Positions 1 through 7,881 of a stretch of 64,000 bases of DNA are shown piece by piece (position 1 is the first letter of the stretch; each line of letters begins with the position of its first letter). The position numbers and the translations under genes are program-made. The DNA lies in IMG/VR virus record IMGVR_UViG_3300048591_000242, positions 1 through 64,000 of that record; one strand, 5' to 3'. Under the pieces are notes generated by a model. That model had not been told where the DNA came from, did no database searches, and saw only the letters and a program-made list of their open reading frames with translations. The stretch is from a virus.

Positions 1-2
1 TT

Positions 3-2132
3 CAGGTAGCTGACGTTATCGCCCAAGTATCAAACATTTTCAGTGACCACCGTGGCGACTTGTTCGATGCAGATGCAGCACGCGCAGTTGTTGGTATGGA
101 GTCGTTACAAGGCGCTGAGTTAGTAAACGCACAGACTGGTTTCGAATCAGTAAAAGACAAATTGGAGCAAGCAGGTTTACGTGACCTGATTATTGCCCAA
201 ATGAATGGTAAGGTTGACGAGCACGTTATCGACATCGCTATGGAATCTGCAGTTATTTCCATGTTGGGTGCCGGTGATGCACCTTCATACCACAATTCGT
301 TCCTGAATACAAAATCTGGTGCTCCTTCTGGTTTCGTAACAGTAGACACATCAGTACCTGGTATCGTTGGTGGCATTCCTTCTATGGAATCATTCACGCA
401 AAACAACTTTGATAAGTATGTTGCGGCTTCTGTAGTGGTAAACGCTCTGACTCTGGCACAATCGAATTTTGATGAGTTATTCTTCCCTACAGAAATCATT
501 TCTGCAGGTAACTCAGGTGCAGCGGTATCTTTACATGTACCATATGCATACAACCGTACCAAGCGCGCAAACAACGGTGCAGGCTATGCATTAGTTAAGA
601 AGCCTCTGGTACATGCCTTGGAAGATCACACCATCCTGGAAAGCGAAACTACCATTATCGTGCCACGTGCAGACGCTGCTGCTGGTAACGACTCGTTCCT
701 GGTAGATCCAGTATTGATTGCCAACAAGGTAGTTGTTGTAAACGGTCAAGACATTGAAACTCGTCCTCTGGTATTCAACAAAGAAATCGACCTGTTAGGC
801 GTATCTGCACATCCTGCAGTAGTTGGTGCTGATCAGCAAGACGAAACCGATGCTCTGGATCAATCAATGTCTTTAGGTAAAGTTTACGTTAAACTTACCT
901 CTGATGTTGGCGGTACTCCTGTAGAAGGCGTATTTGAATTTGACGTCGACGGTACTCAAGGTGCACTGTTCGCCAAGCCTCTGGAAGGAAGCAGCGGCAG
1001 CGACATGGTAGTTAACTTTAATGGCCAGGTCGTACTGAACGGTAACTCACGCACAATCTCTGGTGCCGATGTAGCTACTTTTGATATCTTCAACAAGTTG
1101 GGTGTTGTTGCTGGTGAGCAATGGTCACTTGGTCTTCAGATGGAGCTTACTGGTAAAGCAAACACTGAACTGGGTAACATGAAAGTATTTGCTAACGGTC
1201 TATCTTTGGGCGACGCATTTGCCAATGACGCTATTGTTGGTAAATCTTCTGCAGAATACACAGCAGTAACTACTGATGTAGATGTTGAGTTAGTTGGTTT
1301 CGTTCCACGTGCACGTCGCGTTAACGCTAACCTGCGCACTAAGGGTATCTTCATTGATAACTCTCAGTCAAACAACTACTTCTACCCAATCTCTATCGGT
1401 TCACCTATCGCTGCAGTTCACCCTGTAAGTGGTCAAGGTGGTGGTGCTTCTGTTGACGGTCTGGTACAAGCTACTCGTATTCGTTCTTCAAACGCTGCGG
1501 TTTCTACATTGTTAGCTGCTGAGCAGCGTATTGAGCAGATGGCTGCCTCTGGTACTATCCAAAGCAATGCTACTACAATCGGTGCACACTTCGTGCGTCC
1601 AAGCATTGTTAAGCGCAGCATTGACGTACAAGATGAAATTGCTATCCGTCGTTCTGCTGAAGGCTATGAAGATTTACGTGGTTTCATTGTAGACGAACTG
1701 ACTACAATTGCTGACAAGTTGGCTTTGGAATCCGGTTACCTTTCTGCCCTGGAAAACTTCATGGCTGGTGACAAGGAATACGAAGTAATTATCGGTACTG
1801 ATCCACGTATCGCAGGTTTGTTGATGATCGCTGGCGAAGAGCGTACTCTGGGTGCAAAACATCCTTTCCGTATCGAGTCTTCTTTGGACAAGCGTATGCG
1901 TGGTAAGATCTATGTATCTTTCCGTCGTATTAACAAGACTGGTATTGACCCACTGTCATTTGGTGCTCACCTGTCAATGCCTGCGCTGGTACATGAAGTG
2001 GTTAACAGCAGCCGTGGTGGCGCTACCGTATCTGAACTACAAGTTCAGCCACGTGAGCTACACACTGTTACGTTGCCTATCCTAGGCGTTTTATCAATTC
2101 TTAACTTAGATACATACCACATCAGAAACTAA
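3..2132 (+). CDS. Probable major capsid protein, 5' end outside the window
   Basis: The reading frame is open from the left edge (first full codon at 3), so the gene starts upstream of the window; a TTG at 60 is only an internal codon. At least 710 residues are present. The last third (IIGTDPRIAGLLMIAG, then RTLG, then FRIESSLD and KIYVSFRR) resembles the P-domain end of HK97-fold capsid proteins, where a tip-value strand is followed by a long beta hairpin. Codon choice (many CTG, CGT, GGT, GTA) differs from the tta/aga-rich neighbours, as expected for the most highly expressed virion protein. A hairpin terminator follows. A large size is usual in jumbo-phage capsid proteins. It could be another abundant virion protein. 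Confidence 0.6.
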   Translation, partial: QVADVIAQVSNIFSDHRGDLFDADAARAVVGMESLQGAELVNAQTGFESVKDKLEQAGLRDLIIAQMNGKVDEHVIDIAMESAVISMLGAGDAPSYHNSFLNTKSGAPSGFVTVDTSVPGIVGGIPSMESFTQNNFDKYVAASVVVNALTLAQSNFDELFFPTEIISAGNSGAAVSLHVPYAYNRTKRANNGAGYALVKKPLVHALEDHTILESETTIIVPRADAAAGNDSFLVDPVLIANKVVVVNGQDIETRPLVFNKEIDLLGVSAHPAVVGADQQDETDALDQSMSLGKVYVKLTSDVGGTPVEGVFEFDVDGTQGALFAKPLEGSSGSDMVVNFNGQVVLNGNSRTISGADVATFDIFNKLGVVAGEQWSLGLQMELTGKANTELGNMKVFANGLSLGDAFANDAIVGKSSAEYTAVTTDVDVELVGFVPRARRVNANLRTKGIFIDNSQSNNYFYPISIGSPIAAVHPVSGQGGGASVDGLVQATRIRSSNAAVSTLLAAEQRIEQMAASGTIQSNATTIGAHFVRPSIVKRSIDVQDEIAIRRSAEGYEDLRGFIVDELTTIADKLALESGYLSALENFMAGDKEYEVIIGTDPRIAGLLMIAGEERTLGAKHPFRIESSLDKRMRGKIYVSFRRINKTGIDPLSFGAHLSMPALVHEVVNSSRGGATVSELQVQPRELHTVTLPILGVLSILNLDTYHIRN

Positions 2133-2172
2133 TCTGGATGGTTATCAGTTAAGAACATGTGTTTTAGTTAAA

Positions 2173-2215
2173 AGCATAGTAAAGACGCGGCTTAGGCTGC
2201 GTCTTTATTTATGCT
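2173..2215 (+). terminator. Terminator after the capsid-like gene
   Basis: AAAGACGC (2181-2188) pairs with GCGTCTTT (2199-2206). An outer stem AGCATA (2173-2178) pairs with TATGCT (2210-2215). The same outer bracket recurs in terminators elsewhere in the window. Confidence 0.8.
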
Positions 2216-2238
2216 GCATTTTAGATTCAATGTTTATT

Positions 2239-2265
2239 CAGATATATATTAAAGTAATAGATAAA
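2239..2265 (+). promoter_or_regulatory. Phage promoter-like motif
   Basis: ATATATATTAA, four bases, then ATAGATA, just after a terminator and about 50 bases before the next start codon. It is one of five sites with the pattern AATATATATTAC-N4-ATAGAYA in this window. Confidence 0.5.
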
Positions 2266-2315
2266 CATTAATCTAACCAGTCTTCTATAAAGGGCATGAC
2301 CCTAAGGATACGTAT

Positions 2316-2627
2316 ATGTCTGCTTCTACTGAATTGTTTTTAGAAACCTATTATAAAACCAAAGCTACTATTCCATTTAATAGCAAGTGGCTATGTGCTA
2401 ATGGTGAGTTATCTAACCCAGATTCTATCTCATTGCCCGTAGGCTTTGTAGCTAGATCTACCAACGTTATTACCGGAATGAAGGTATTAGTAATTGGTAC
2501 AGAGTGCGGTACCTTTACTGTATACTTACGTGGGGTAGTTGTTGTACTGGCGGCATCCCCTGCTACTGTTATATCTGCCTGTGACTTAGAAATGTTACTG
2601 GATGGTACAGAAGCCTTAGCTGCATAA
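2316..2627 (+). CDS. Small protein of unknown function (103 aa)
   Basis: Not recognised. The start follows AAGGA at the right distance. The protein opens with a polar, aromatic N-terminus and then has beta-prone, hydrophobic stretches (MKVLVIGTECGTFTVYL, GVVVVLAA). There is no signal peptide or convincing membrane helix. It is the first gene after the capsid terminator and the promoter-like motif at 2239, and is followed 39 bases later by another small gene. The position suggests a capsid-decoration or head-linked protein, but this is only inference from context. Confidence 0.6.
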   Translation: MSASTELFLETYYKTKATIPFNSKWLCANGELSNPDSISLPVGFVARSTNVITGMKVLVIGTECGTFTVYLRGVVVVLAASPATVISACDLEMLLDGTEALAA

Positions 2628-2666
2628 ATTTTAAATCAATGATGGGCTAGACCCAGGAGAATTAAT

Positions 2667-3086
2667 ATGAGAACACCAAATGAGTTATTTTATTCATATG
2701 TAGTAGAAATAGAGCATCACTTGGATGCTGAAACCGTTAAAGCAGGTTCCAATGGTACCGGTTACTTTAATGGTTTAACCAGTATAGCTCCTCCATCACC
2801 ACAGATAAACCGATCTAGATTTATGGATGAGCACGACAGGCAAGGGGTGGTGTTCTATACCCCAGTAGGCAATGTGGTTATCTTTCAAAGATATACAGAT
2901 CATGCTACGGGTATTTATGCATACAACACAGCACCTGCATTTCGTAGTATGCTGCCAAATGGTGCATTGCCGTTGGAGCTACTGGAGTGGTACATGTGTG
3001 GACCAACGACTATACCGAATAGATTTCAGGAAATAGTCAAGGACATGCAAAAGGGCTTAGCTGCACTGGAGAAAGCTGAAGCCTAG
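2667..3086 (+). CDS. Protein of unknown function (139 aa)
   Basis: Not recognised. The start is preceded by AGGAGAATTAAT. The protein is soluble-looking, with a glycine/asparagine-rich segment near residues 28-36 and a helical C-terminus (FQEIVKDMQKGLAALEKAEA). It lies in the same transcription unit as the 103-aa gene upstream and ends just before a classical terminator with a T-tract. A virion role is plausible from its place beside the capsid-like gene; no motif supports a specific function. Confidence 0.6.
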   Translation: MRTPNELFYSYVVEIEHHLDAETVKAGSNGTGYFNGLTSIAPPSPQINRSRFMDEHDRQGVVFYTPVGNVVIFQRYTDHATGIYAYNTAPAFRSMLPNGALPLELLEWYMCGPTTIPNRFQEIVKDMQKGLAALEKAEA

Positions 3087-3095
3087 TTAAGGTAT

Positions 3096-3125
3096 AAGAG
3101 GGTGACAATAGTCCCCTCTTTTTTT
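3096..3125 (+). terminator. Intrinsic terminator
   Basis: AAGAGGG (3096-3102) pairs with CCCTCTT (3114-3120), followed by a run of T. Confidence 0.85.
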
Positions 3126-3135
3126 GTAGGTTTTT

Positions 3136-3160
3136 AAAGTATATATTACTCATATAGACA
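3136..3160 (+). promoter_or_regulatory. Phage promoter-like motif
   Basis: GTATATATTAC, four bases, then ATAGACA, between a terminator and the gene starting at 3181. Close match to the copy at 4541. Confidence 0.6.
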
Positions 3161-3180
3161 ATTCACTATAGGAGAGTAAT

Positions 3181-3837
3181 ATGTCTAGATTAATTTTGAC
3201 AAGGAGATTTGGTACTAGTACCGCTCCAGCTATTGTTATGCAAAACCCACAGTCGGTTACTGCTAACTTAGGTAAGGGAGACAATTACATAGGTGTAATT
3301 CTAAATAGGCCTATGCGGGAGTTTACTTTAGAGTGCACCACTGAAGAGGGCAAGTGGTCTATGTTTGATGTTAGGGAAGATATGATTTACTTTTATAAGG
3401 AAGGGGAAGGCTTACTTGTAAACTACGTAGCATTAAAGGAGCGTGGTTTGGAATTTAGAATAAGTCCTAGAAGAGGCACTACTGACTACAAGGCACCTAG
3501 AGAGGAGATTGTTGAGAAGCTAAGATATTTAGCTATAGTTATATCTGCTATAAAGGCAGATAACACTGACGTTATTATAGTAGATGCTCCTACTGGAGAG
3601 AACAGCGCTAGGGCTTCTAGAGGAGAATTGCCGTTAGCCTATACCAGTGTAATACGTTTACGTAACAGTACCTTTAAAAGCAGAAGACCGGGAGTAAAAG
3701 ATTTATCTAAAAGAAAGGTACGAGGATATACCAGAATTATAACTGATAAAAGAAACGGTAGTACTAAGTCTATATATGTACCGCCCACTCACGTAGGACG
3801 AGAAGGCGTCTACATAAACGAGCAGTATATACTCTAG
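3181..3837 (+). CDS. Protein of unknown function (218 aa), basic C-terminus
   Basis: Not recognised. A strong Shine-Dalgarno (AGGAGAG) sits seven bases before the ATG. The N-terminal half is beta-prone, the middle has a helix (IVEKLRYLAIVISAIKA), and the last 70 residues are rich in Lys and Arg (for example FKSRRPGVKDLSKRKVRGY), which would suit contact with nucleic acid or another protein. It has its own promoter-like motif upstream and a hairpin downstream, so it looks like a single-gene unit. Confidence 0.6.
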   Translation: MSRLILTRRFGTSTAPAIVMQNPQSVTANLGKGDNYIGVILNRPMREFTLECTTEEGKWSMFDVREDMIYFYKEGEGLLVNYVALKERGLEFRISPRRGTTDYKAPREEIVEKLRYLAIVISAIKADNTDVIIVDAPTGENSARASRGELPLAYTSVIRLRNSTFKSRRPGVKDLSKRKVRGYTRIITDKRNGSTKSIYVPPTHVGREGVYINEQYIL

Positions 3838-3839
3838 TG

Positions 3840-3873
3840 GCAGGTAGGGATAGTATGGACGCATCCTACCTGC
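3840..3873 (+). terminator. Hairpin after the 218-aa gene
   Basis: GCAGGTAGG (3840-3848) pairs perfectly with CCTACCTGC (3865-3873). There is no immediate T-tract, although TTTTATTTTTT follows at about 3885. Confidence 0.6.
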
Positions 3874-3920
3874 TACAAGGATGTTTTATTTTTTGAACGT
3901 TAAACTTAGGAACAGGTAAG

Positions 3921-4475
3921 ATGGGTTATGTTACTAGCGAGTGGCTGTTTATATACGCGCTATTTTTGATTGCTGTTTTTGCATTAGGGTATGTATTCTG
4001 TAGATGGCATATGGGTAAGTTGATTGGTTTTACACTAGAAGAAGTGTATACGGGGAGAGAGCCACTTATAGGTACTACGCACAAGCACAAGCGTACTGGA
4101 ATGATTTACCGGATAGAGAGTCTGGGCAATCTAGCGGCGGATGCTCATCGGCAAGGAGAGTATCCAATTATAGTAAACTATGTAAGCAGTACTGGCGTAC
4201 TGTGGAGCTGCACACTAGCGGATTTTGTAAGGAGAACTAAACCGTGTCCTAGTGGAAGCATACGTTTCACGGTATCGGGTAGACGCACTAATGCCACTCG
4301 TTCTATGTCGGCTAAAGGACTTTATGTTTTAGGCAAAAAGCTTACTAGTGGCTACTGTATAGAGGATACGGTAAGCATGACTATTATTAAGAAACCTAAT
4401 AAGAGTTCTTTACTATTAGATAGAGACGGTAATGCTTATTATGGCGGCAGTATGTTAAGACCTATGTCAGAATAA
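3921..4475 (+). CDS. Membrane-anchored protein of unknown function (184 aa)
   Basis: Not recognised. One strong hydrophobic segment spans about residues 9-27 (FIYALFLIAVFALGYVFC) and is followed by a positively charged stretch (RWHMGK), as in a single N-terminal membrane anchor with the bulk of the protein in the cytoplasm. The remainder looks beta-rich, with HKHKRTG-type basic patches. It follows a hairpin and is followed by a terminator. A role in the host envelope is possible; it could also be a virion protein with a hydrophobic N-terminus. Confidence 0.6.
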   Translation: MGYVTSEWLFIYALFLIAVFALGYVFCRWHMGKLIGFTLEEVYTGREPLIGTTHKHKRTGMIYRIESLGNLAADAHRQGEYPIIVNYVSSTGVLWSCTLADFVRRTKPCPSGSIRFTVSGRRTNATRSMSAKGLYVLGKKLTSGYCIEDTVSMTIIKKPNKSSLLLDRDGNAYYGGSMLRPMSE

Positions 4476-4489
4476 AACAAACTTATTGA

Positions 4490-4517
4490 AAAGGGACTCC
4501 TTAAAAGGGGTCTCTTT
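4490..4517 (+). terminator. Terminator
   Basis: AAAGGGACTCC (4490-4500) pairs with GGGGTCTCTTT (4507-4517) over 11 positions, two of them G-T. TATGCT follows at 4519. Confidence 0.75.
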
Positions 4518-4540
4518 CTATGCTGTATTTCAGGAATACC

Positions 4541-4565
4541 GTAAATATATATTACCGGTATAGAC
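4541..4565 (+). promoter_or_regulatory. Phage promoter-like motif (best copy)
   Basis: AATATATATTAC, four bases (cggt), then ATAGACG, immediately after a terminator and 35 bases before the ATG at 4600. Confidence 0.6.
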
Positions 4566-4599
4566 GCATTATTTAAATTCACACTCGGAGAACAAGAAA

Positions 4600-5616
4600 A
4601 TGATCAAAAAGACATCGACCTTTGGTGTGCCGACGACCTTTGGAAATATTAAAAACGACTACATCAGAAGAATATTTAATAACACCGGTGTCCCTATAAG
4701 AATCACAGATGCTTCTGGCAGATGCATAGTACATGCTCCCATTCCACATCCTAAGCATAGCTGTCACGACAGGGAGTTAGTTATTGAAGAATGGTTTGAT
4801 GGTACCAATACAAATGGCATGGTAGATGTACGCGAAGAGTATGATGGTTTTTATCACTCTACTATGGCAGTAAACATCAAACTTAGCATTTCATTAAATG
4901 ATTTAGCAGAACTACCAGACGGTATTTATCTGGAAGAGTGCAGTCTGCACATTTGTTTAGCTACATTTGAAAGCACCATTACACATCCTAGAGTATGTGA
5001 AACTCTATACAAGCAGTTATTACAGCGTACCGGTATGTTTGTAGGCGTAGAGTTGTTAGATCCTAGAAAATGTATGGGTACTATGTATGCTACTATATCT
5101 GGAGTAGTATATACACTAAGTCCCAGGAGAACACCTACGCCTAGTAAGGAGGGTGTAGCGTTATACTACAGAAACTCTATGACTGGGATAATGGATGAGA
5201 AGGTATATCCGTTGGAAGACCTTATGAAGTCTCCGGGCATAGACGGTATTCGTATTTATCGTACTGAAGTAGAAGCTTTAGAAGATCTTAACAACCCTGA
5301 GTTAAGTTTAATAGAGAAGAGTAAGCACGAGTTACGTACTAAAAGGGATGCTATTTTTAATGAGGGTTTAGCTGAGGGTAAGCGTATAGTAACTGAAGAG
5401 CTAAATAAAACTAAACTGGCTCATGATGAGAAAATACGAAAAACAATAGATGAGGCTAACAAAATAAAACTAGCAGCAGATGAAAAGCTAAAGCGTTCAG
5501 AGGACATTCTGGATAAAGTACGACATACTCAAAGAAATGATAAAACTGGTATTTGGGCAGGCTTTATTAAAATGTGTTCCAGTTTCATTGGCTTCTTCAG
5601 AGTATTATTTATATAA
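4600..5616 (+). CDS. Coiled-coil protein with C-terminal hydrophobic tail (338 aa)
   Basis: Not recognised. The first 215 residues look globular and Cys/His-containing (HPKHSCHDRE near residue 47). From about residue 225 to 310 the sequence is strongly charged and helical with heptad character (KSKHELRTKRDAI..., LNKTKLAHDEKIRKTIDEA, IKLAADEKLKRSED), a likely coiled coil. The last 20 residues are hydrophobic (IWAGFIKMCSSFIGFFRVLF), as in a tail anchor. Preceded by the best promoter-like motif in the window and followed by a hairpin. A membrane-associated or scaffold-like role is conceivable, but no family is recognised. Confidence 0.6.
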   Translation: MIKKTSTFGVPTTFGNIKNDYIRRIFNNTGVPIRITDASGRCIVHAPIPHPKHSCHDRELVIEEWFDGTNTNGMVDVREEYDGFYHSTMAVNIKLSISLNDLAELPDGIYLEECSLHICLATFESTITHPRVCETLYKQLLQRTGMFVGVELLDPRKCMGTMYATISGVVYTLSPRRTPTPSKEGVALYYRNSMTGIMDEKVYPLEDLMKSPGIDGIRIYRTEVEALEDLNNPELSLIEKSKHELRTKRDAIFNEGLAEGKRIVTEELNKTKLAHDEKIRKTIDEANKIKLAADEKLKRSEDILDKVRHTQRNDKTGIWAGFIKMCSSFIGFFRVLFI

Positions 5617-5620
5617 CAAA

Positions 5621-5646
5621 ATACAGACCTTCATTATTGTCTGTAT
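5621..5646 (+). terminator. Hairpin, likely terminator
   Basis: ATACAGAC (5621-5628) pairs with GTCTGTAT (5639-5646), five bases after the preceding stop codon. Confidence 0.6.
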
Positions 5647-5680
5647 GTTCATCAAAAACTATAACTATTAGGGGTAAAAT

Positions 5681-7276
5681 ATGTTAGGTTCTAAACTTCT
5701 AAAGAAATGCATGGATACATCGCCTCGCATAAATCCACAGTTAGCTGGCGGATTGGCATATTACCAGTCGACTGCCATAGAGAAGTATGTGGATGAGGTT
5801 ATCCGATGTGCGTCTATAAGTTTCCCAGAAGGCCTTAGATACATGGGTTATCGTAGAGCTACCCCAGAGGAACAGCTCACACATCTTACAAGACAGTATA
5901 GATCTAAGAAAAACTATGAGTTAGCAATCTCAGATCTGTATATGTGCGTATATTTCTTTGAGTTTAAAGGTGTCTCCATTAAACCCAGATATATACAACT
6001 TCCATATATTAGACCAGGTGGTCTTATTCGCATTAGAGGCTCCAGCTTCGTAGTTTCTCCAGTACTTACCGACAACATATTTAGTATAACTAATGATCAG
6101 ATTTACATGCCGGTAACTAGGGACAAATTAACGTTTAAGAAAATAACCTCGAACTTTAAAGCCAATGGTGAAATAGTATCGGTAGATGTAGTATGGTCTT
6201 CTATCTTTAACCCCAAAAGAGAAGAACGACACAAACAGCGGGTATCTACTTTAGTGCACTATGTATTAGCTAAGTTAGGTATTACTGAGTGCTTTAAGAA
6301 ATACTACGGCATAGACGTTGTTTATGGAGATGAGGAAATTACTCCAGAAAAATATCCGTTAGATAAGTGGGTAATCTGTACCAGCCAGGGTATAAGACCA
6401 CTAAATAAAGGCTACAACAACTACATGCCGAATTCACTAAGAATAGCTATTCCTAAGGAGCAATATACCCAACAGGTAGCTTCTGTGGTAGGCGGGATAT
6501 TCTACATAGTGGATAGAGAACCTGAGATGTGTAAGTCCGAGTATATGGATAATCCGATGTTTTGGCGTAGAATCCTACCTAGGTTTATAAAAACTAACAT
6601 AGGTTTAGAAACTAAAGCCATGGAAGAAATGGCTGCTCATTTTGAGTCAGTGGATGCCTATATGGACGACCTGGTTAGACGTAGATTACAGAAGGAAAAT
6701 ATTCCTATGGAGAATATCTATGACTTGCTAGTTCACATAATGGATACCTTCTCTGAAAGAACCATGAATTGTGATCCAGCCGAGATGATTACCAACAAAC
6801 AGTTGGAAACGGTAAGACCTCTACTTACCAATATTGTCTATGCCATTTCTACATTGACCTTTAGAATGTGGAAGATGCAGGGTGAGAGATTAAACATTCA
6901 AAACATCATGGGTGATTTTGATAAGATATTTCCGACTAATGAGATTTACAAAATAAACAGATCGCACGGTGAAGTGAGTACGCTGGACTCAGCTACTGAT
7001 CTTTTGCCTTTATCAGTTACTAAGTCACTGATACCTCAGTCTAAAGCTACGGCTATGCGCGGCAGTAGTGCTGAGAGCGAGATGACTGATCCTACGTTTG
7101 CGTTACATCCTACGCAGTGTCTGGTTAGTACATATCTGTTTATAACTAAATCTGATCCTAGTGCTAGATCCTCTATAAATCACTTTTTGGAGTTGGGTCC
7201 TAATGGTGAAGTATTGGTGGATAAGAAGCTACTGGATAGTCTGAAGACCCTAGATACGCTACTTAAACCAAAATAA
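5681..7276 (+). CDS. Large protein of unknown function (531 aa)
   Basis: Not recognised. The start is preceded by AGGGG. The protein is mixed alpha/beta and soluble, with several conserved-looking aromatic blocks (YIQLPYIRPGGLIRIRGSSFVVSP near residue 105; MFWRRILPRFIKTNIG near 290). The C-terminal third is helical. It is followed 16 bases later by a 191-aa gene and then a 612-aa gene, apparently one operon. By position between capsid-like and portal-like genes it is most likely a virion or head-morphogenesis protein, but the sequence itself shows no diagnostic motif. Confidence 0.65.
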   Translation: MLGSKLLKKCMDTSPRINPQLAGGLAYYQSTAIEKYVDEVIRCASISFPEGLRYMGYRRATPEEQLTHLTRQYRSKKNYELAISDLYMCVYFFEFKGVSIKPRYIQLPYIRPGGLIRIRGSSFVVSPVLTDNIFSITNDQIYMPVTRDKLTFKKITSNFKANGEIVSVDVVWSSIFNPKREERHKQRVSTLVHYVLAKLGITECFKKYYGIDVVYGDEEITPEKYPLDKWVICTSQGIRPLNKGYNNYMPNSLRIAIPKEQYTQQVASVVGGIFYIVDREPEMCKSEYMDNPMFWRRILPRFIKTNIGLETKAMEEMAAHFESVDAYMDDLVRRRLQKENIPMENIYDLLVHIMDTFSERTMNCDPAEMITNKQLETVRPLLTNIVYAISTLTFRMWKMQGERLNIQNIMGDFDKIFPTNEIYKINRSHGEVSTLDSATDLLPLSVTKSLIPQSKATAMRGSSAESEMTDPTFALHPTQCLVSTYLFITKSDPSARSSINHFLELGPNGEVLVDKKLLDSLKTLDTLLKPK

Positions 7277-7292
7277 TTAGGAGAATACATAA

Positions 7293-7868
7293 ATGAGAGA
7301 TGGTACATTTCTTGGTACTGTAATATTTCCCTCTGGCGATGGAGTAGAGCATACTGCTGAGAGTATCTCTAATAGGCTATTACAGGAGTTTAGCCTTAGA
7401 CCCATACCTGAGATGGCAAACATCAGAGTAGCCACAGCGGTTACTGCTGTCTTGTCTATGGTATTAACTAAGCTAGATGATCTTGAATATGCTAACATCT
7501 ATAGTCAAGACACCACCTTAGACATACAGAGAAAGTATTACTCTCACGGATTAGAGGGTAAAGCCTTATCTGAGCTACTCACCAGTATAGCTAAATGCAC
7601 AGCAGTCCATCTGCTAGTGCATGAGAGATTAGATACTGAAGAGGTGTTGGATGATTTAGCTAAAACCATTCTCTATGGCTCTATTAGTCAGAACCGATAT
7701 AAGTTTGGTATATACGAGCACTCTACAGTGGTGGATGACTGTGGTCGTGAATTCGAGCAAGACTTACGTATATATAACTTTATAGAGACACACGGTCTGG
7801 CTAAGGTATTGGAAGCCATACGTGCCTTAGTAAAATCTAAACCAGTAAAAACCAGAAAAATAATCTAA
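7293..7868 (+). CDS. Protein of unknown function (191 aa)
   Basis: Not recognised. The start has a good Shine-Dalgarno (AGGAGA). The sequence is largely helical and soluble, with an acidic middle (RLDTEEVLDDLAKTILYG) and a basic last 15 residues (KSKPVKTRKII). It lies between the 531-aa and 612-aa genes with gaps of 16 and 13 bases, so the three are probably co-transcribed and may act together in the virion. Confidence 0.6.
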   Translation: MRDGTFLGTVIFPSGDGVEHTAESISNRLLQEFSLRPIPEMANIRVATAVTAVLSMVLTKLDDLEYANIYSQDTTLDIQRKYYSHGLEGKALSELLTSIAKCTAVHLLVHERLDTEEVLDDLAKTILYGSISQNRYKFGIYEHSTVVDDCGREFEQDLRIYNFIETHGLAKVLEAIRALVKSKPVKTRKII

Positions 7869-7881
7869 CAATCGGAGGCCT